A stretch of DNA of 64,000 bases from Chionis minor. Lineage: Eukaryota > Chordata > Aves > Charadriiformes > Chionididae. This document shows positions 13,301 through 24,744 of this stretch, one piece after another (within the stretch, counting starts at the first letter, position 1; each line of letters begins with the position of its first letter). The notes under the pieces are model-generated. The model saw only the letters and a list, made by a program, of their open reading frames with translations. It did no database searches and was not told where the DNA came from. Location of the stretch: assembly GCA_013398295.1 (NCBI GenBank), contig VZSF01006717.1:868001-932000 (forward strand), read 5' to 3'. A program made the position numbers and the translations under genes.

Positions 13301-16039
13301 ACTAGTGCATCTTTTCTGTCGTTTCCTATCATGTATTAAAAGGGCTGCCATGCAAAACAAAGCCTTTGATACAAATGTTACAAAAGCGATCTGCAAAACA
13401 ATACCCTCTTTTGAAAAGTTACCTTCTTAAATGGGCACAATAAAAATAAATAGTTAGTCCTTTGCATAACCAAAATAAGCCAAAATCAGGCCTAGCGTAA
13501 GAAAGCATGAGTCTACAGATCGGGCTTTAGAAGACATCATTTTCAGGACATCTGTGTACTGATACCCTGTCAGGGGGAGGAGGAAGAGTAAGGAGAAGAC
13601 TGCCTCATTTCCCAGACAGAAATACAAAGTCAGAGCTTAACAGAGTATTTAAGAAAAATTGCACAATATTATTTTGATATACTACACCCAAAACAGACAT
13701 CCAAGAGTGAACATAATCAACTGAAATCCCTCTTTTGAACTTCCAGGTAAAGTCACCCACTATGTTAAAGTAACCTACTGAGTCCAGTCAACTCTTACCT
13801 CAAGTAAAAAAAAAAAAAAAAAACCCACACCAAAAAACCAAAAAACCACCCAGAACAAAAAAAAAAGAAATGTCTCAAATTGCAAATTAAAATGCCATCC
13901 TTCACGTTTTGTTCTTCTGCTTAACATTACATATAAAGGATTTGGTCTTCACTGTAACAGCCTGTTACTTCATCCAACAAAAATGAAGAAGCCACACTCA
14001 AAAACAATTTTTACCTCACAGAGCAGCTCGATTAGCGACACAGAGTTAGCCTACTAACAGCTGACAGGAAGCTGTAATCTGATGTAGTGCATCCCTGCTA
14101 CATTACCACAGGGGGACAGACACAGTTCCAACAGGCTAATTAGAGCAGGTTTAAGTCCCGTCCCACAGACAGTTCAGACCTACACATATATAGGAACATA
14201 TGGGACTCAGAATAGAAACATCCAGTTATAGATCAAAGTAGAAGGGAAGTGATGACAAGCCTTTTGCTTTGGCAGGATCTGGATTTAAATCACTGGCCAC
14301 GTCAGAGGCCCCTTTTCTAGAATTTTTCTTACAGAGATACGACTTCTTGACTGTGTTCTCTCTGATAACTATGACTTCAGCTACAAATCTATCTAGCCAG
14401 TAATCCAGCTTGCAGATTCCTGACTGCAAGCAATCTTTTCCTTCCATTCCTGCCAAGGGCACACATTCCAGAGCCACGCTCCTCTTTTGGTAGCATTATG
14501 CTGTCTGGTTTGTTTGCTTTTTCAATAGTTCAACAAACCAATTTAAAAGGGTAGAGGCCACTATTTGAGCACTTCTAGTACAAATCCAAAAAGCAACAAA
14601 CAACTCTCTGATGTGCAACAATATTAAAAAAAATAATCAAACAATATATTAGGAATGTCTTCAGTAGCTGGACAAAATAAATTGAACTGTGAAGGATCAT
14701 GGAGATGCTGTCAAAGCTTAAAACATCAAACACCCCAGTCTTCCCAGACATGAGGAAACAGAAGTCATTTAGTCACATACAGTAGTTTCCCCAGCTGTTA
14801 CCAATACTGTGGAAGCCCCACGTCTTTTTCTTCTCAATCACTGTTGCCAATCTTGGTTGATATGACTTATTTTTTAATCTGCTTTCATGTTCATTTTATT
14901 TGAGAATGTCAAAAATCAACAGCAACACTTTCTGTCTACAATTACACAGATAAGAACGCATCACAACTCTTTCAAGCCAGTAATATCCTTTTAAACATAA
15001 TGCAGAAAAAAAGGAGCCGGTGCATCATGGCAGAGACCTTTTCACATTTCAGTCAGATAAATATCTGCCAAAACAGAAGCCTAATTTGTCAAGCTTTGGA
15101 ACTATCATCACCAACTTAGCCTGGAAATGAAATCTTTGTTGGAGCACAATGACTCTGGCCACAAAGTGATTTACCAGAATGCGGCCAATGTGAGTAAATA
15201 CAGATGTTTGCATAGAACCAGCAGCAGTGAAATTGTAATTGCCTCTTGTCTGAACTCCCAACAGACATAGAAGCTTACAGCGGGGTACATTCTCATTGCT
15301 CTCCTTTTTGTATTTATATAGCCTTTACTGACTCTGACAGAGTAAAAGGTTTAAACAACAAGTTTCTTGTGCTATATTTTTTTAATAAAATTTTTTAAAA
15401 ATTTAAAGGAAAAAATACTGTGTCATTTGCAAATTTTTGGCTATTATTTTTCACTAAATACAAAGCCTAAAAGTTTTCATCTCCACTGAATTCTCTTAAG
15501 AGGTTTCTTTCTCCCTTCCCCACCCTCAGCTAGGGAGGCTCCGTTGAACGGAGGGTTTACCGACGAGGCGGCACCACAAGGATCGAGGAGATCAGCCCCC
15601 AGGGAGAGGTAAAACGTTCGCAAAGGCGGTACAGCTGAAAAAACGCCAGTACGCTTGGTGCTTTCCTCAAGCCCAACCACCACCATCGCCAGCCCCGCTA
15701 TGCGGCCAGCACCTGACGAAAAAGCACGAAAAAGCTGCTGCCCTGGGCCGCGGCCCTCCGGGACGGCACCGGCCCCGCCTGCCCGGGCCGGACAGCCGCA
15801 CCCCACCCCCCCTCCTCCTCCCGGCGCCAGGGGCCCACACCGGGGCCGCCTGCCGCCTTCCTCCTCCTCATGCTCTCGGCCCACACCGGCCGCCCGAGGC
15901 CGCCACAGCCCCGCCAACGGCCTCCCGGCAACCCCCTCCCCAGCGTCAGCCCCGGGACAGGGCGTCGCTCGGCCCCGGGCACCTACCCCAGGTCCTCCAG
16001 CGACTCCAGCACGTCGCTCTCCAGGAGCTCGAATTCCAT
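1212..16039 (-). CDS. FAM98A: FAM98A, exons 1-7 joined (3' end outside window)
   Basis: Seven minus-strand exons join in frame: 15987-16039, 12810-12958, 11058-11192, 8001-8185, 5543-5623, 4048-4164 and 1212-1379. They give 296 residues. Every junction has GT/AG sites and compatible phase. The product starts MEFELLESDVLESLEDLG and contains MLCVNAPPKKAQEGG, ANITMFQFFSGIEKK and KTACAINK, the conserved FAM98 core. SQTEKLAKVYQPKR, DLSKIMRTSSGSIREK and HVGKPLLKK fit FAM98A better than FAM98B or FAM98C. Known family role: FAM98A is a cytoplasmic RNA-associated protein, reported as a PRMT1 substrate and a partner of DDX1 and RTRAF (relatives of the tRNA-ligase complex), and linked to PLEKHM1 in lysosome positioning. 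Mammalian FAM98A is about 520 residues; the missing part is the Gly/Arg-rich tail, whose exon must lie left of position 1. The start has a strong Kozak context (A at -3, G at +4). Confidence 0.95.
1380..4047 (-). other. FAM98A: FAM98A intron 6
   Basis: A 2.7-kb AT-rich intron. A 111-codon plus-strand stop-free stretch at 3701-4036 is hydrophobic but has no family similarity and ends at the exon boundary, so I treat it as chance. No repeat or RNA gene was recognised. Confidence 0.65.
4048..4164 (-). CDS. FAM98A: FAM98A exon 6
   Basis: The exon is 117 nt, phase 0 at both ends (acceptor TTTCAG, donor GTACAA). Its 39 codons include EKIEAINQAIVNEYEVRRKL and DVTVQSFGWSDRAK, a helical, charged part of the FAM98 core. 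Confidence 0.95.
4165..5542 (-). other. FAM98A: FAM98A intron 5, with a short (GATTTAT)n tract
   Basis: The intron holds a small imperfect tandem of TGATTTA units at 4761-4805. Nothing else is recognisable. Confidence 0.6.
4761..4805. repeat. (GATTTAT)n microsatellite-like tract
   Basis: Four or five imperfect copies of TGATTTA occur in succession within a FAM98A intron. This is a simple sequence tract with no inferred function. Confidence 0.6.
5543..5623 (-). CDS. FAM98A: FAM98A exon 5
   Basis: The exon is 81 nt, phase 0 at both ends (acceptor CTAACAG, donor GTAAGT). It encodes 27 codons, LKETLAKVPPNHVGKPLLKK followed by QLGPAHW. This is a lysine-rich segment of the FAM98 core. Confidence 0.95.
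5624..8000 (-). other. FAM98A: FAM98A intron 4
   Basis: A 2.4-kb AT-rich intron. I see no exon, repeat family or RNA gene in it. Confidence 0.6.
8001..8185 (-). CDS. FAM98A: FAM98A exon 4
   Basis: The 185-nt exon (acceptor CCCCAG, donor GTAAGA) encodes 61 codons: YLISELEAARMLCVN, a Gly-rich GGGSEVF turn, then ICIALGMSKPP and MFQFFSGIEKK. This is the most conserved block of the FAM98 family and the best identifier of the gene. Confidence 0.97.
8186..11057 (-). other. FAM98A: FAM98A intron 3
   Basis: A 2.9-kb AT-rich intron with a T tract near 10344. No additional exon was recognised. Confidence 0.6.
11058..11192 (-). CDS. FAM98A: FAM98A exon 3
   Basis: The 135-nt exon has a TTCTAAG acceptor and a GTAAGT donor. 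It encodes 44 codons including EAEEFQLEMSGLLAEMNCPY and LTSGDVTKRL. It ends in LLLL plus the first base of a Thr codon that is finished in exon 4. Confidence 0.95.
11193..12809 (-). other. FAM98A: FAM98A intron 2
   Basis: A 1.6-kb intron with a T tract at about 11943-11963 and nothing else that I recognise. Confidence 0.6.
12810..12958 (-). CDS. FAM98A: FAM98A exon 2
   Basis: The acceptor is TTGTCAG and the donor A|GTAAGT. The 149 nt encode 49 full codons running from YKGPLLDDGALAQAV to CKLEENVQATN. A split Gly codon is completed upstream and a split Ser codon downstream. Confidence 0.95.
12959..15986 (-). other. FAM98A: FAM98A intron 1
   Basis: A 3.0-kb first intron. It is AT-rich for most of its length, with an A-rich/CAAAA low-complexity tract at about 13806-13870. 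It becomes strongly GC-rich from about 15700 as it enters the CpG island. No exon was found. Confidence 0.6.
15987..16039 (-). CDS. FAM98A: FAM98A coding exon 1
   Basis: The ATG is at 16037-16039 on the minus strand. The exon encodes 17 codons plus two bases of a Gly codon and ends at donor GG|GTAGGT. It sits inside the CpG island. The acidic first 17 residues match the FAM98A N-terminus. The 5'UTR continues upstream, and an unresolved base lies at 16136. Confidence 0.93.
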
Positions 16040-16668
16040 CCTGCGGCGGGGCACGGAGAGGGAACCTGCGCGACAGCGGGACTCAGCGCCCCCGGTACCC
16101 ACAGCCTCACCATCACCACCACCACCCGCCGCCTCNCGTCCCCCCGTCCGTCCTTCCCGTCCCCGTCCCGTCCCCGTCCCGCGGCAGCCCCACGTACGCT
16201 GCTCGCACGCTGCTGCGCCGCCGACTGCCGGGTTGGCATGTCAGGGTGGGGAGGGAGGGAGGAGCAGGTCCCCGGCCTGACCCCTCACCCGGCGTCTCCC
16301 CGGCCTCCGCGCCGCTATGCCTGATCGGCCCGACCCCCGTCCGCGGCGGTCCCTGCCTATCCACCGCGCCAGGCAGCGTGGTTAAACGAAGACGCGGGTG
16401 TGAGGGCGGGCGCCGGGGGATTCTTTGTAGGAAAGGAGCCCGCGACGAGTCAAAAACCCCACGTTTCCGTTCAGGCGGCGCGTCGGGCAGGCCCGTCGGA
16501 AGGACCCCTCCCTCCCCACCGCCGAACGCACGCTGGAATGTGCTGTGGCGGGCGGTGTCGCGGCAACAGGCGGAGGGGGGACGGGGCGGCGGAAGGGTCA
16601 AACCGCTCCAGTGAGCGAGCACCTCCCTCCCCACCCACCCGGCCGGACCCCGCGGCACCACCGGGACC

Positions 16669-16690
16669 GCAAATCCCGGCATGCCGCGCG
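16669..16690 (+). promoter_or_regulatory. ZNF143/THAP11 (SBS)-like element
   Basis: The core CAAATCCCGGCATGC, followed by CGCGCG, resembles the SBS promoter element (ACTACAA-TCCCAGCATGC type) with one change in the core. It lies about 630 bp upstream of the FAM98A start, within the CpG island. The call rests on motif similarity only. Confidence 0.35.
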
Positions 16691-16890
16691 CCGGGGAGGG
16701 CCCCTGGCGGCCGCCGTAGGGCCGCCTCTGTGGGGCCGGGGCTGCCGGGGGCTGTGTCCGGTTGCAGGGGTGGCTCGGTGTCCTGCTGGCGGCGCGGCGC
16801 TGGGGGATGCTGGGCAGCAGCGCTGGCCGTAGCAGAGCCTGCCCGAGTCCGTGCTGAGGGGCGAAACTCCTCCAGGCTGTGCGCCGGCAG

Positions 16891-19870
16891 CTTTTGGATA
16901 AAGGTGCACCGTTAACAGTGGAAAACTGAGTTACAGGATTATCGGGAATAATTTTGCTTGCTCTTTCCAGGCAGTTTCTTAGGCAGCGTTGCCATGTTGC
17001 TTGGGACGCAGCAGTCCGGCAGAAAGCACTATCGGTACTAAAAAGGAAGCATGGATGAGAGAGTAGAGTATGTCGTAATGGCTGGGCCACGCCAGTGACA
17101 GCCAAAAGCACTCGTGCCAAAAATAATCCCGGTTCGTCAGCAGCAGGGAGTTGATGCTCCAGCAGAGGAGTCCTGGCTGCTTGTACTTCATGAAAGTGCC
17201 CTTAGCAGCCATAAAGAAGAAAAGCTGTGGTCAAATAAGGAGGGGTCTTGTAGCCTCAAGATAGGTAGGAGGACAAAGAAGCTACCTCGAAGGGCTAGAA
17301 AGAAGTAATTCTTCCCTAACGGACAGCTCAGTCGGTGGTTCCGCTATTAAAGACTGGTTAATCTACTCATTTAGGGGAAAATTATCCTCCTAAAGACTAA
17401 AAAAGTAAAAGGAATAGTATGGCCATTTCTGTTTCTTTGTGTATTTGTTTCTAGTTGTATAGTGGTTGGTAAAGAGTAGCCGTAGGCTATTTCAAGGTTT
17501 TTGGTTGGGTGGGTGGTTTTTTTGTTTGGTTTGTTGTTTTTTGGTTGTTTTTCTGTTTTGGGTTTTGTTGGGGTTTTTTAAATAAACAGATTAACATTCC
17601 TGGCAAGCGGCCTTATCACTGCTGGGCTAAACTTGGCTGTAAGAATTTCCTGCCTTGACTTCGTTCACTTTGGATTTACTCACAGCATCTCAGATGTTCT
17701 GTCTGGGAGTCTTGCTTGGGTGGGTAATCTAAGCTGGAAGTTTAGGGGACTGGATTTTTTTTGCTCCCAAATTCAACGCTGCAGCTGAAGGCTTGTGACA
17801 CTTTTTTTGATGTAGTGGTTCAGTTCAGCTTGCTTACACATCTGGAAGCATACAAAGCAGGGCTGTATGTAGTCTATCCCTGCTCAACCTCAGTTGCTGC
17901 TGCTTCTGGGCATAATGTTTAGCCCTTATTTCTGAACTTTTTTTTTTTTTTGGTCATTTTTTTCCATCTGTTTTTTGGTTATTTCCCTCTTTGATTCACT
18001 TGTGGCAATACTGCAGGGTAGGGACAAGACTGAAGGCATCTTCTCCAGTCTGTATTGCTCAGTTCTGCACCTGCTTTATTTTCTGTGCTGTGGGAACCAG
18101 TGGTTTCTTGAAAACCATATGGATGTTGTGGCTGGGGAGAAGAATAGTCAGAGGTGTGATGCTAACCCAGAGCAGGCAGCTAAAATTTCTCCTGAGGGCA
18201 GGGAAGACAGCATTGCTTTGTCATTCTATGTCTTACCAGTTGTGATATTTTTTTTTCTCCTAGCTAGGTAGGGTTTTTCAGCATGTAAATTTTGGAGGCA
18301 TGGGAGGTGTGAATGGCAACTGAGCAACATCCTGGCCCCCCTTGAAGAAATTCACTTAGACACTGTACAGTTCATTTTTGTTTTGCATACAACTGCTTCT
18401 CAAACAAACTAATCTTGTTTGCTATCATGCAGTGAGATCCATGGCTTTGCAGAAGGGTTACTTCTGGGAGTAGCAGCCACTCAGGCTGTCAGCTTGCACA
18501 AGGGCTGTAACTGGGGTAGCTGATTTCCATGGGCCACCAAAGGCTCTGCAAAAGACTTGTCAAGTGGCAGAACTGAGCTCAGCTCTCCTTGTGTTTCTTC
18601 TCTCCCTGGTTGGGTGTTATGGCTCCTTCCTCCTCACCCTAGCTTGCAGGGAGCTGTAGCTCTGGGGGTCCACGGGGTCCTCATGCAGCTTCACTGCAGT
18701 GTCCTGGCTGGAGCCATACAGGACTGGCTATGCTGTGCCAGCACTGGAAAAGTCGCATAATACCAATTTCCCCTATGCAAAGAACCAAACCAGCCCAGGG
18801 TGCTGCTGTCCTGTCAGTTGGACCCCTGTAAAACCCTTCCGGCCCCCTTAGTCCTGGAGGAATGTGGATGTGTATGATGAGTCATGGTCAGGTGCTCTCA
18901 GGATGTGACATAGAGGATAAGAAATTCAGCAGCCTTTGGGTGGCCTGAGGCTGTGCAATGGCTAGAAATATTTACTCTGAGAGATGCGAGTTGCTCCAGT
19001 GCTCTCATGCCAGTTGTAACTTAACAAAGACAATTGTTTTCCTGAATATTTGCCTTTTGTGATTGATTGGTTTTGGTGTCCAGCATGATGTGAGCTCTGA
19101 CTGAAGATAAAGGACTTCCTCCTGAGCAGATTCTCTCACATGTAATAAAGCATGAGCTGATGTTGCAGCCCCTCCTTCAGGTTTGCACCAAAGGACCTGC
19201 CAGCAGTGTGGAACTTGCCTGGAATGGGTCACTGAGTTTGAAGATACACACCTTTATGGTTTAAACGTCACTTCCATAGGAAGCATGGTCAAAGACGAAA
19301 GCCTGCAGGTGGACATTATTTCATTACAGCCAAATTATTTTCATAGCATTTACAACACCCCCCCAGGTCTTGGCTGTTTGCTTTGTGGTTTTCAAAAATC
19401 CCCGTGACAGAGGCATCCTGAAATCTGCACTTGTGGAACAGCATGAAACACACTTAAGCATTACAAGCTGCGGAGCGTACACATTAAAGTGCTGCTAATC
19501 ACCTTTGTATCAAAATCAAATTTTGTACTAATTTCTCTGAGGATGCTGCAGCTTTTCCAGAGTGCCCAGACGCGGGAGAATCCAGCCACTGTGTTGCAGA
19601 TAAAAGCCCGCTGGCTGCCAGACACACAGCTGTATTTACCAGGTATCCAGGAACGTCAGTTCTGGCTCAGACCACACTCCGGTTAGGTGAATAGCTTGTT
19701 GGTAGTATTAACTAAAACCAGATACCATGGGAAAAATCAAGAGCAGGTCAAGCACATATTGACACTTGCCCTAATACCCTTCCAGCCTCCAACTGCTTTC
19801 AGCTCTCTGGACTTTCTTCAGCCCTTACCGCTGTGCCGTCAGGTTCTGCCTGAGAGGATGAGAGATGAGA
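16891..19870. other. Intergenic, no gene recognised
   Basis: This is the start of the 9.5-kb interval between the FAM98A promoter and the 3' end of ZNF318. It contains a T/G-rich low-complexity tract at about 17505-17585. No exon with matching splice sites and family similarity was found on either strand. Confidence 0.6.
17505..17585. repeat. (GTTTT)n-like low-complexity tract
   Basis: A run of G and T only, of the form GGTTTTTTT and GTTTGG. It is simple sequence with no transposon similarity that I can name. Confidence 0.6.
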
Positions 19871-19875
19871 AGGCA

Positions 19876-20090
19876 CCAGGGCCAGCTGCTGGGTGGACTG
19901 CCTAAGGCCAGTTAGTGAAGGGATCCATAGTGCGTGTGTGCCTCTTTGTGGGTGCTAGTGGGGCAGTGGGCTGCAACTTGTATGTCTGCAGCTGGAGAGA
20001 ACAACGATCCAGGGCCAGCTGCTGGATAAATTATCAAAGGCCTGTTACTGCAGGGACCCATGCTGTATGTACATCTCTGTTCTCTAAAGG
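19876..20090. repeat. Diverged tandem pair, period about 134 bp
   Basis: CCAGGGCCAGCTGCTGG occurs at about 19877 and again at about 20011. Each copy is followed by related text: AAGGCC-GTTA-TG, then AGGGA-CCAT, then a TGT-rich stretch. Two diverged copies of one unit are visible. I do not recognise the family; it may be a minisatellite remnant or a fragment of an uncatalogued repeat. Confidence 0.5.
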
Positions 20091-21391
20091 ACCTTCAGCC
20101 CAGAGAGGGGAACAGGAAGATACTGTTGGTCCTGTTTCCATTTGCACAAGTGCTGTTTTCTGGTTTTATCTGTGTGGCTGGCCAAGTGTACGCATATACA
20201 TGTTCTTGTGCACCTACTAGGAATGCACACTCAGCCGTGCTACTGGCTGGACTCTGGGGATACAGAGCTGCAGGCAGCTCCACTCTATCAGACTACCAGT
20301 TTTAGCAACTCCAACCAACACTTCTCTCCTACTGCAAGCAGGAGGTAATTTTTGCTAAAGCACGAGATTAAAATGCAGCCTTTGTTTGGCAGTTATTTTT
20401 TTCACTAACTACACAGTACCACGCTCCTCCAGCCCTTATCAGCAGAAATACAGGCTTATTTTATTTTCTAGAGTAGCTGGATCTCTGCTACTCTGCCACT
20501 TTTGCTACAGAAGGGGATGGAAGTATGGGCAGTCTCTTCCGGACAGGACATTCAAATCCATCCCCGTAGTACACCTCTGTTAGCCAAAGGATGTCAGTGC
20601 TACGGTAATTAGTTTACCGGTCAGCCTCTGCAGTAGCAAATTAAGGAAGGAGAAAGGGCAAGTTGATCTATAACACAACAGCAAGCTGAGAGCTGACAAT
20701 TCAATACTTAAGATTATACAGATGGGTAAGACTTGGCAGGCGCTGCTGCTAGGAAACACATCATTGTGTGGAGCTTGTGTGGGGAAAATAAATATTTCTA
20801 AAGCGGTCTCCTTCCCTGAGCAGTAGCAGCAAACTAATTTGTGTTTTTTCATCATGTATAAAGCAGGATGAGCCTATCTGGATACTGTGAAGCAAATTCT
20901 TACACATTGTTTTTTACAATAACCAACAGCTATGATAAATCTATGCAAAAAAGCAGGCTGTCTGATGTTTGTCTTTATTCTTTTACATGCTTGGTAGCTG
21001 CTGTCAGGTGAAACACAGCACCATCTCCCTCAGGTGAAACAACTGCAAAAAGAGTTATCAAGGGACTTCTGTGAACGTATGACAAAAAAGTTTGCATGAA
21101 TAATTTAACATGGTAGCTGAGTTTAAAAATAGCTGGAAGATTCCAGATTAAGTACAGAGAAAGGAGTTTTAAAAAGCCTTTTTCCCCACTTTAAGCAGCT
21201 CTTCCAAGAGATACAGAAACTGCATTACTGCAGAGCCATAAAGGCCCTATGAATCAAGAAACTTCAGAATCTAGCACCCTCTCTTGCCACTATTAATACT
21301 TTGAAGTAGCCTGCACTTTTAAAATCCTCTTTAGAGAATCATTTTTAAACAAACAGCACTCAGGATCCAGTGTTATTTCATAAAAGTTTAA

Positions 21392-21397
21392 TTTATT
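21392..21397 (-). promoter_or_regulatory. Possible distal polyadenylation signal (AATAAA)
   Basis: The plus strand reads TTTATT, giving AATAAA on the minus strand, about 6.2 kb below the ZNF318 stop. It would mark the end of a long 3'UTR isoform. Hexamers occur by chance in AT-rich DNA, so the support is weak. Confidence 0.25.
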
Positions 21398-21833
21398 TTT
21401 TTTAAATAATAGTGTTTAATCAAGAGAAAGGAAGCATCCACAAATACACAGTCATCTTGGATGCTGGCAACGGAACTTACATTACAGATACAAGCATGAA
21501 CAGCATGTTACATCATTAAGAATATAGAAAGAGCCTCACTGAATAATTATATTCATAATAATAAAAAGAAAGTGCCCTCATACCAAAGAGAAGAGAAAGA
21601 GACACCATTCCAGGCATGCAAATCTGCACCCACCTTCTCAGAATACGATTCCGGAAGTCCAGCAGTTCCAGAAAACATTTTCTTAGCTCCTGTGGAAATT
21701 AACGAAAAGCCAGCAAAGAGAATGGGGTTGTTACAGTAAACTTCATGCTCTTCCTAAAATCTTGCTTGCCGAGCATCTGGTGGGTTTGACTGTTACATTC
21801 CCAAATTTGAGGCCCTTTTAATCGTTTCCCCCT

Positions 21834-21873
21834 CTACATCAAAAGCTTTCAATACCAAAAGCTTTTGATGTAG
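21834..21873. repeat. Perfect 16-bp inverted repeat with 8-nt loop
   Basis: CTACATCAAAAGCTTT at 21834-21849 is the exact reverse complement of 21858-21873, separated by the 8-nt loop CAATACCA. The stem is too short for a typical pre-miRNA. It could be a palindromic insertion remnant or an RNA hairpin in a long ZNF318 3'UTR. Confidence 0.85.
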
Positions 21874-24744
21874 TCTGGCAGAAATCTGCCAAGCTTAATA
21901 CAGAATGAAAACAGCTGTAGTTGAACATACTGTGAATGTAGGCAGTGCACTAGGAGAAGACATTTGTAAGAACTAGGATAACTAAAAGCTATGTATTTGA
22001 TGCTTTGGTCTAGGATGCAAACCCTATAAAGCAGAGGGTTTCATGTTACAAGCCTGGAATAACCTTTCAGCCTGTAAAGCCTTTCTTTGGTTCTGAAACA
22101 CAAATTCAACTCTCAGAGGAACAATTACAGGTCATTTAGTATCTTGGATGATCTCTCTTCTGTAAAAACTGCAGCCAGCTTGAAGGAAGCTGTCCACACC
22201 TGTATCTTACATCAAATGCCAGATAGATCAAATGTGAATTATAAAGTACTGTAGCAAATGCAGATATAGAGGTTTTTTTCCCCTGGCCAGACTGAATCCT
22301 TTGCATGAATTCATTGCACTGAATGCATGAAATACAAGTGCAAATTAGCTTCGTAATCCTATCTTGGATGATACAGCACAATCAAGATAGACTGGTTTTG
22401 AACCTCTCTCATACATTTGGTAACGCAATATAATTCTGTGAAACTAACTGTCAGAGGACAGTTGAAACAGTACCTGGAAAGCACCATATTAAATGGGTTT
22501 AATTGCATTAAGCCTTCAGTTCTCATGAGAAAAAGCAGTGACTGATACTCCTTTGCTAATGGACTTTGTTCTCCCCCCCATCAAGCATTTCTAAATACCC
22601 GTCTTTCAGATGCATAACTACATGAGTCCTTCTGTCATCTAATTATTTTTATCTTTAATAAAGATTTTTTCCTATCTGTCAGGAGATAAATACAGCCTAT
22701 GTGAGCATCATCCCTCCCATTTCTTTACCAGATAGCTGTTACAGGGCTTTTCATATTCTCCACAGCTACGATCTCTCCTGAAGTGTTACTTTTTTTCTAC
22801 ATTCATCTAAAGTTTGTAAGCAAATTAGGCAGGGTGGTATCCCAAGTAATTAGTACTAATTTCAGTGCTGCTTAGGTTCTGGCTAAAGCTCCCCCACAAA
22901 AGCAGTTTCTTGAAGAAAAACTGTATTTGATTAAGAATTGAAAACATTACCTTATGCGTGTGCATTCCCGTCTGTAAACTGAAGATTCTTCAGCCAGCCT
23001 ACTGGAAAAGGGAACACTGTTTCCCTCGAAGCAGCTCTGGTACAGGTTTTATTTCCTGCAGGTATTCAACTGTTCTCCGCCACCCACCCAAGCATTTCTA
23101 ATGGCTCTGCTCTCTGCAGCCCTACTTTCCGTACAGCTTCATGAGAATTATTACAGCAGCTTGACTCGTTTTACCACAGCCTAGAACTGCTAGCGTGGTA
23201 ATCAGCCTTTTCACTGCAAGCAATAAGACAGCCCAAGAAGAAGTGGGAGTGGGATCGCAAAACAAAACCCAGGAACTCATACTAAATATGGAGCCTTGGT
23301 TTTCTGCTCTAGGGCAGAATGTAACAGTCTGCAGCTGTGTTATTTTGCTCAAGCTGGTTATAGTCAGGAATACATCCATACTGACTGAAAATAGCTAACA
23401 GAACGGATGGTCTAGCAATCATAACCTGCATCGCTCTCTCCTTCTTCGTGCTAGAGGCAGATGAGTCAAGTAATATCAGTTTTATGGATGCTCTGTACTC
23501 CCACAGTGGTAGCACGTAGGCTGTCTGCACTTACTCTGTGCAGCAGGCAAAAGAGGACTGAATTCTATCTCGGGGAATGATTTTACTCCCGTTACCTTTC
23601 TGTAATACTCCGAGAGAGTAATAAGCCATCAGTATTTCATCAAGTGTGACATAAAAACCTGGCTCATGGGATTTCTGTTGCCCTTTGCACTAATGAAATA
23701 CAGTTTTATCACATTTTGGGATGCGCTAGTTTGGTAGATGGCTGTGTGTTTTTGTTTTTTTTTAAAGAGACTTCTGCTATCATCACTTACTTTCACTTGC
23801 TATTTCTGAAAAACATCTGGAGTTTACCAGGCTAAAAAAATAATCTGCCTTTGCCCACTTTCCTACCATCTGTTTCCATGGGCAAAATTTAAGATCTTTG
23901 TGCAGCTTCCCTTAGCTAAGAATTAGGCAGTTATTTCCACCTTTGGCAATAATTAAGAAATGGCAGAGACCTTACATCTTAATCTACTACTTGTACTTTT
24001 TACCACTAGGACACAAATGCATTTGGAAAAAATTAGTAACAGCACACTGCTTGATACATTTCTTCCCTGCTCGCGTGCCATTTAAAAGTCTAAAACAAAC
24101 AAAGAAACAATCTCCCCCCAAAAGCCTATCTGCTGCTTAGTTAAAATTTAGTCAAAGACAAGATTCCAGCAAGCTAGAAGCAAAATTTACCTGCCGAGAG
24201 AGGATTTCAGGGAAAAAAGTTACTGTATTTTATCTAAAACACTGCTTTTGCTTTTGAAGATTTTTGACAATTGTAAACATTTGAAGGCTGCTTCCCCTTT
24301 CCAAATGCAGCCACAGATGTTAAAAGAAACTGGAGGAAGTATTACAGAAACACCTGGACTTACAATAGACTGGCAGAACACCAGTAGCTTTTCCATGGCT
24401 CTTCTTCCACTATCTCTTAATAAAGCTTAGTTTTGCAACAAACAATCTAGGAGAAAGGCCTTTCTGCCAGCTTCCGTCATGGCAAACTAAAGGTTGCAGC
24501 ATCAAATGAAGGCTTAGAGTTAGTCCATTGTCCTTTGAATTTACTAGGTATTTGTGTCTGGTTTGAAGTAGTGGAAAGAAAGAAAGAAATATAGAAACTA
24601 GGCTTATTGGTTTCTAAAAATCAGGGGAAGGGTAACTTCTTACACTTTATGCAGCTTTTCAAGAACTAGGTCGGGAAGGAGAGGTAATGCTGTATTGCAC
24701 CATTCAAACACACAAGTAAATCCCCTCCATTAACTCACCCCTCC

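Larger units (their letters stand above)
15480..16890. promoter_or_regulatory. CpG-island promoter of FAM98A
   Basis: This block of very high G+C and dense CpG surrounds the FAM98A ATG (16037-16039) in otherwise AT-rich DNA, the usual form of a vertebrate housekeeping promoter. No TATA box is evident. The island runs about 850 bp upstream of the ATG, which leaves room for divergent initiation. A single N at 16136, in CCG-rich sequence, marks an unresolved base or collapsed gap. Long stop-free stretches here on both strands come from the GC bias and are not genes. Confidence 0.8.

Noticed and set aside
1212..16039. FAM98B or FAM98C as the left-hand gene
   Set aside because: As I recall the paralogues, the exon 4 block and SQTEKLAKVYQPKR agree with FAM98A; FAM98B differs (for example REDLSKIIRTSSGTSREK).
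15477..17120. Several 90-335 codon stop-free frames on both strands around the FAM98A promoter
   Set aside because: They lie in a CpG island where stop codons are rare by composition. They are Pro/Arg/Gly/Ala-rich with no family similarity, and some cross an unresolved base.
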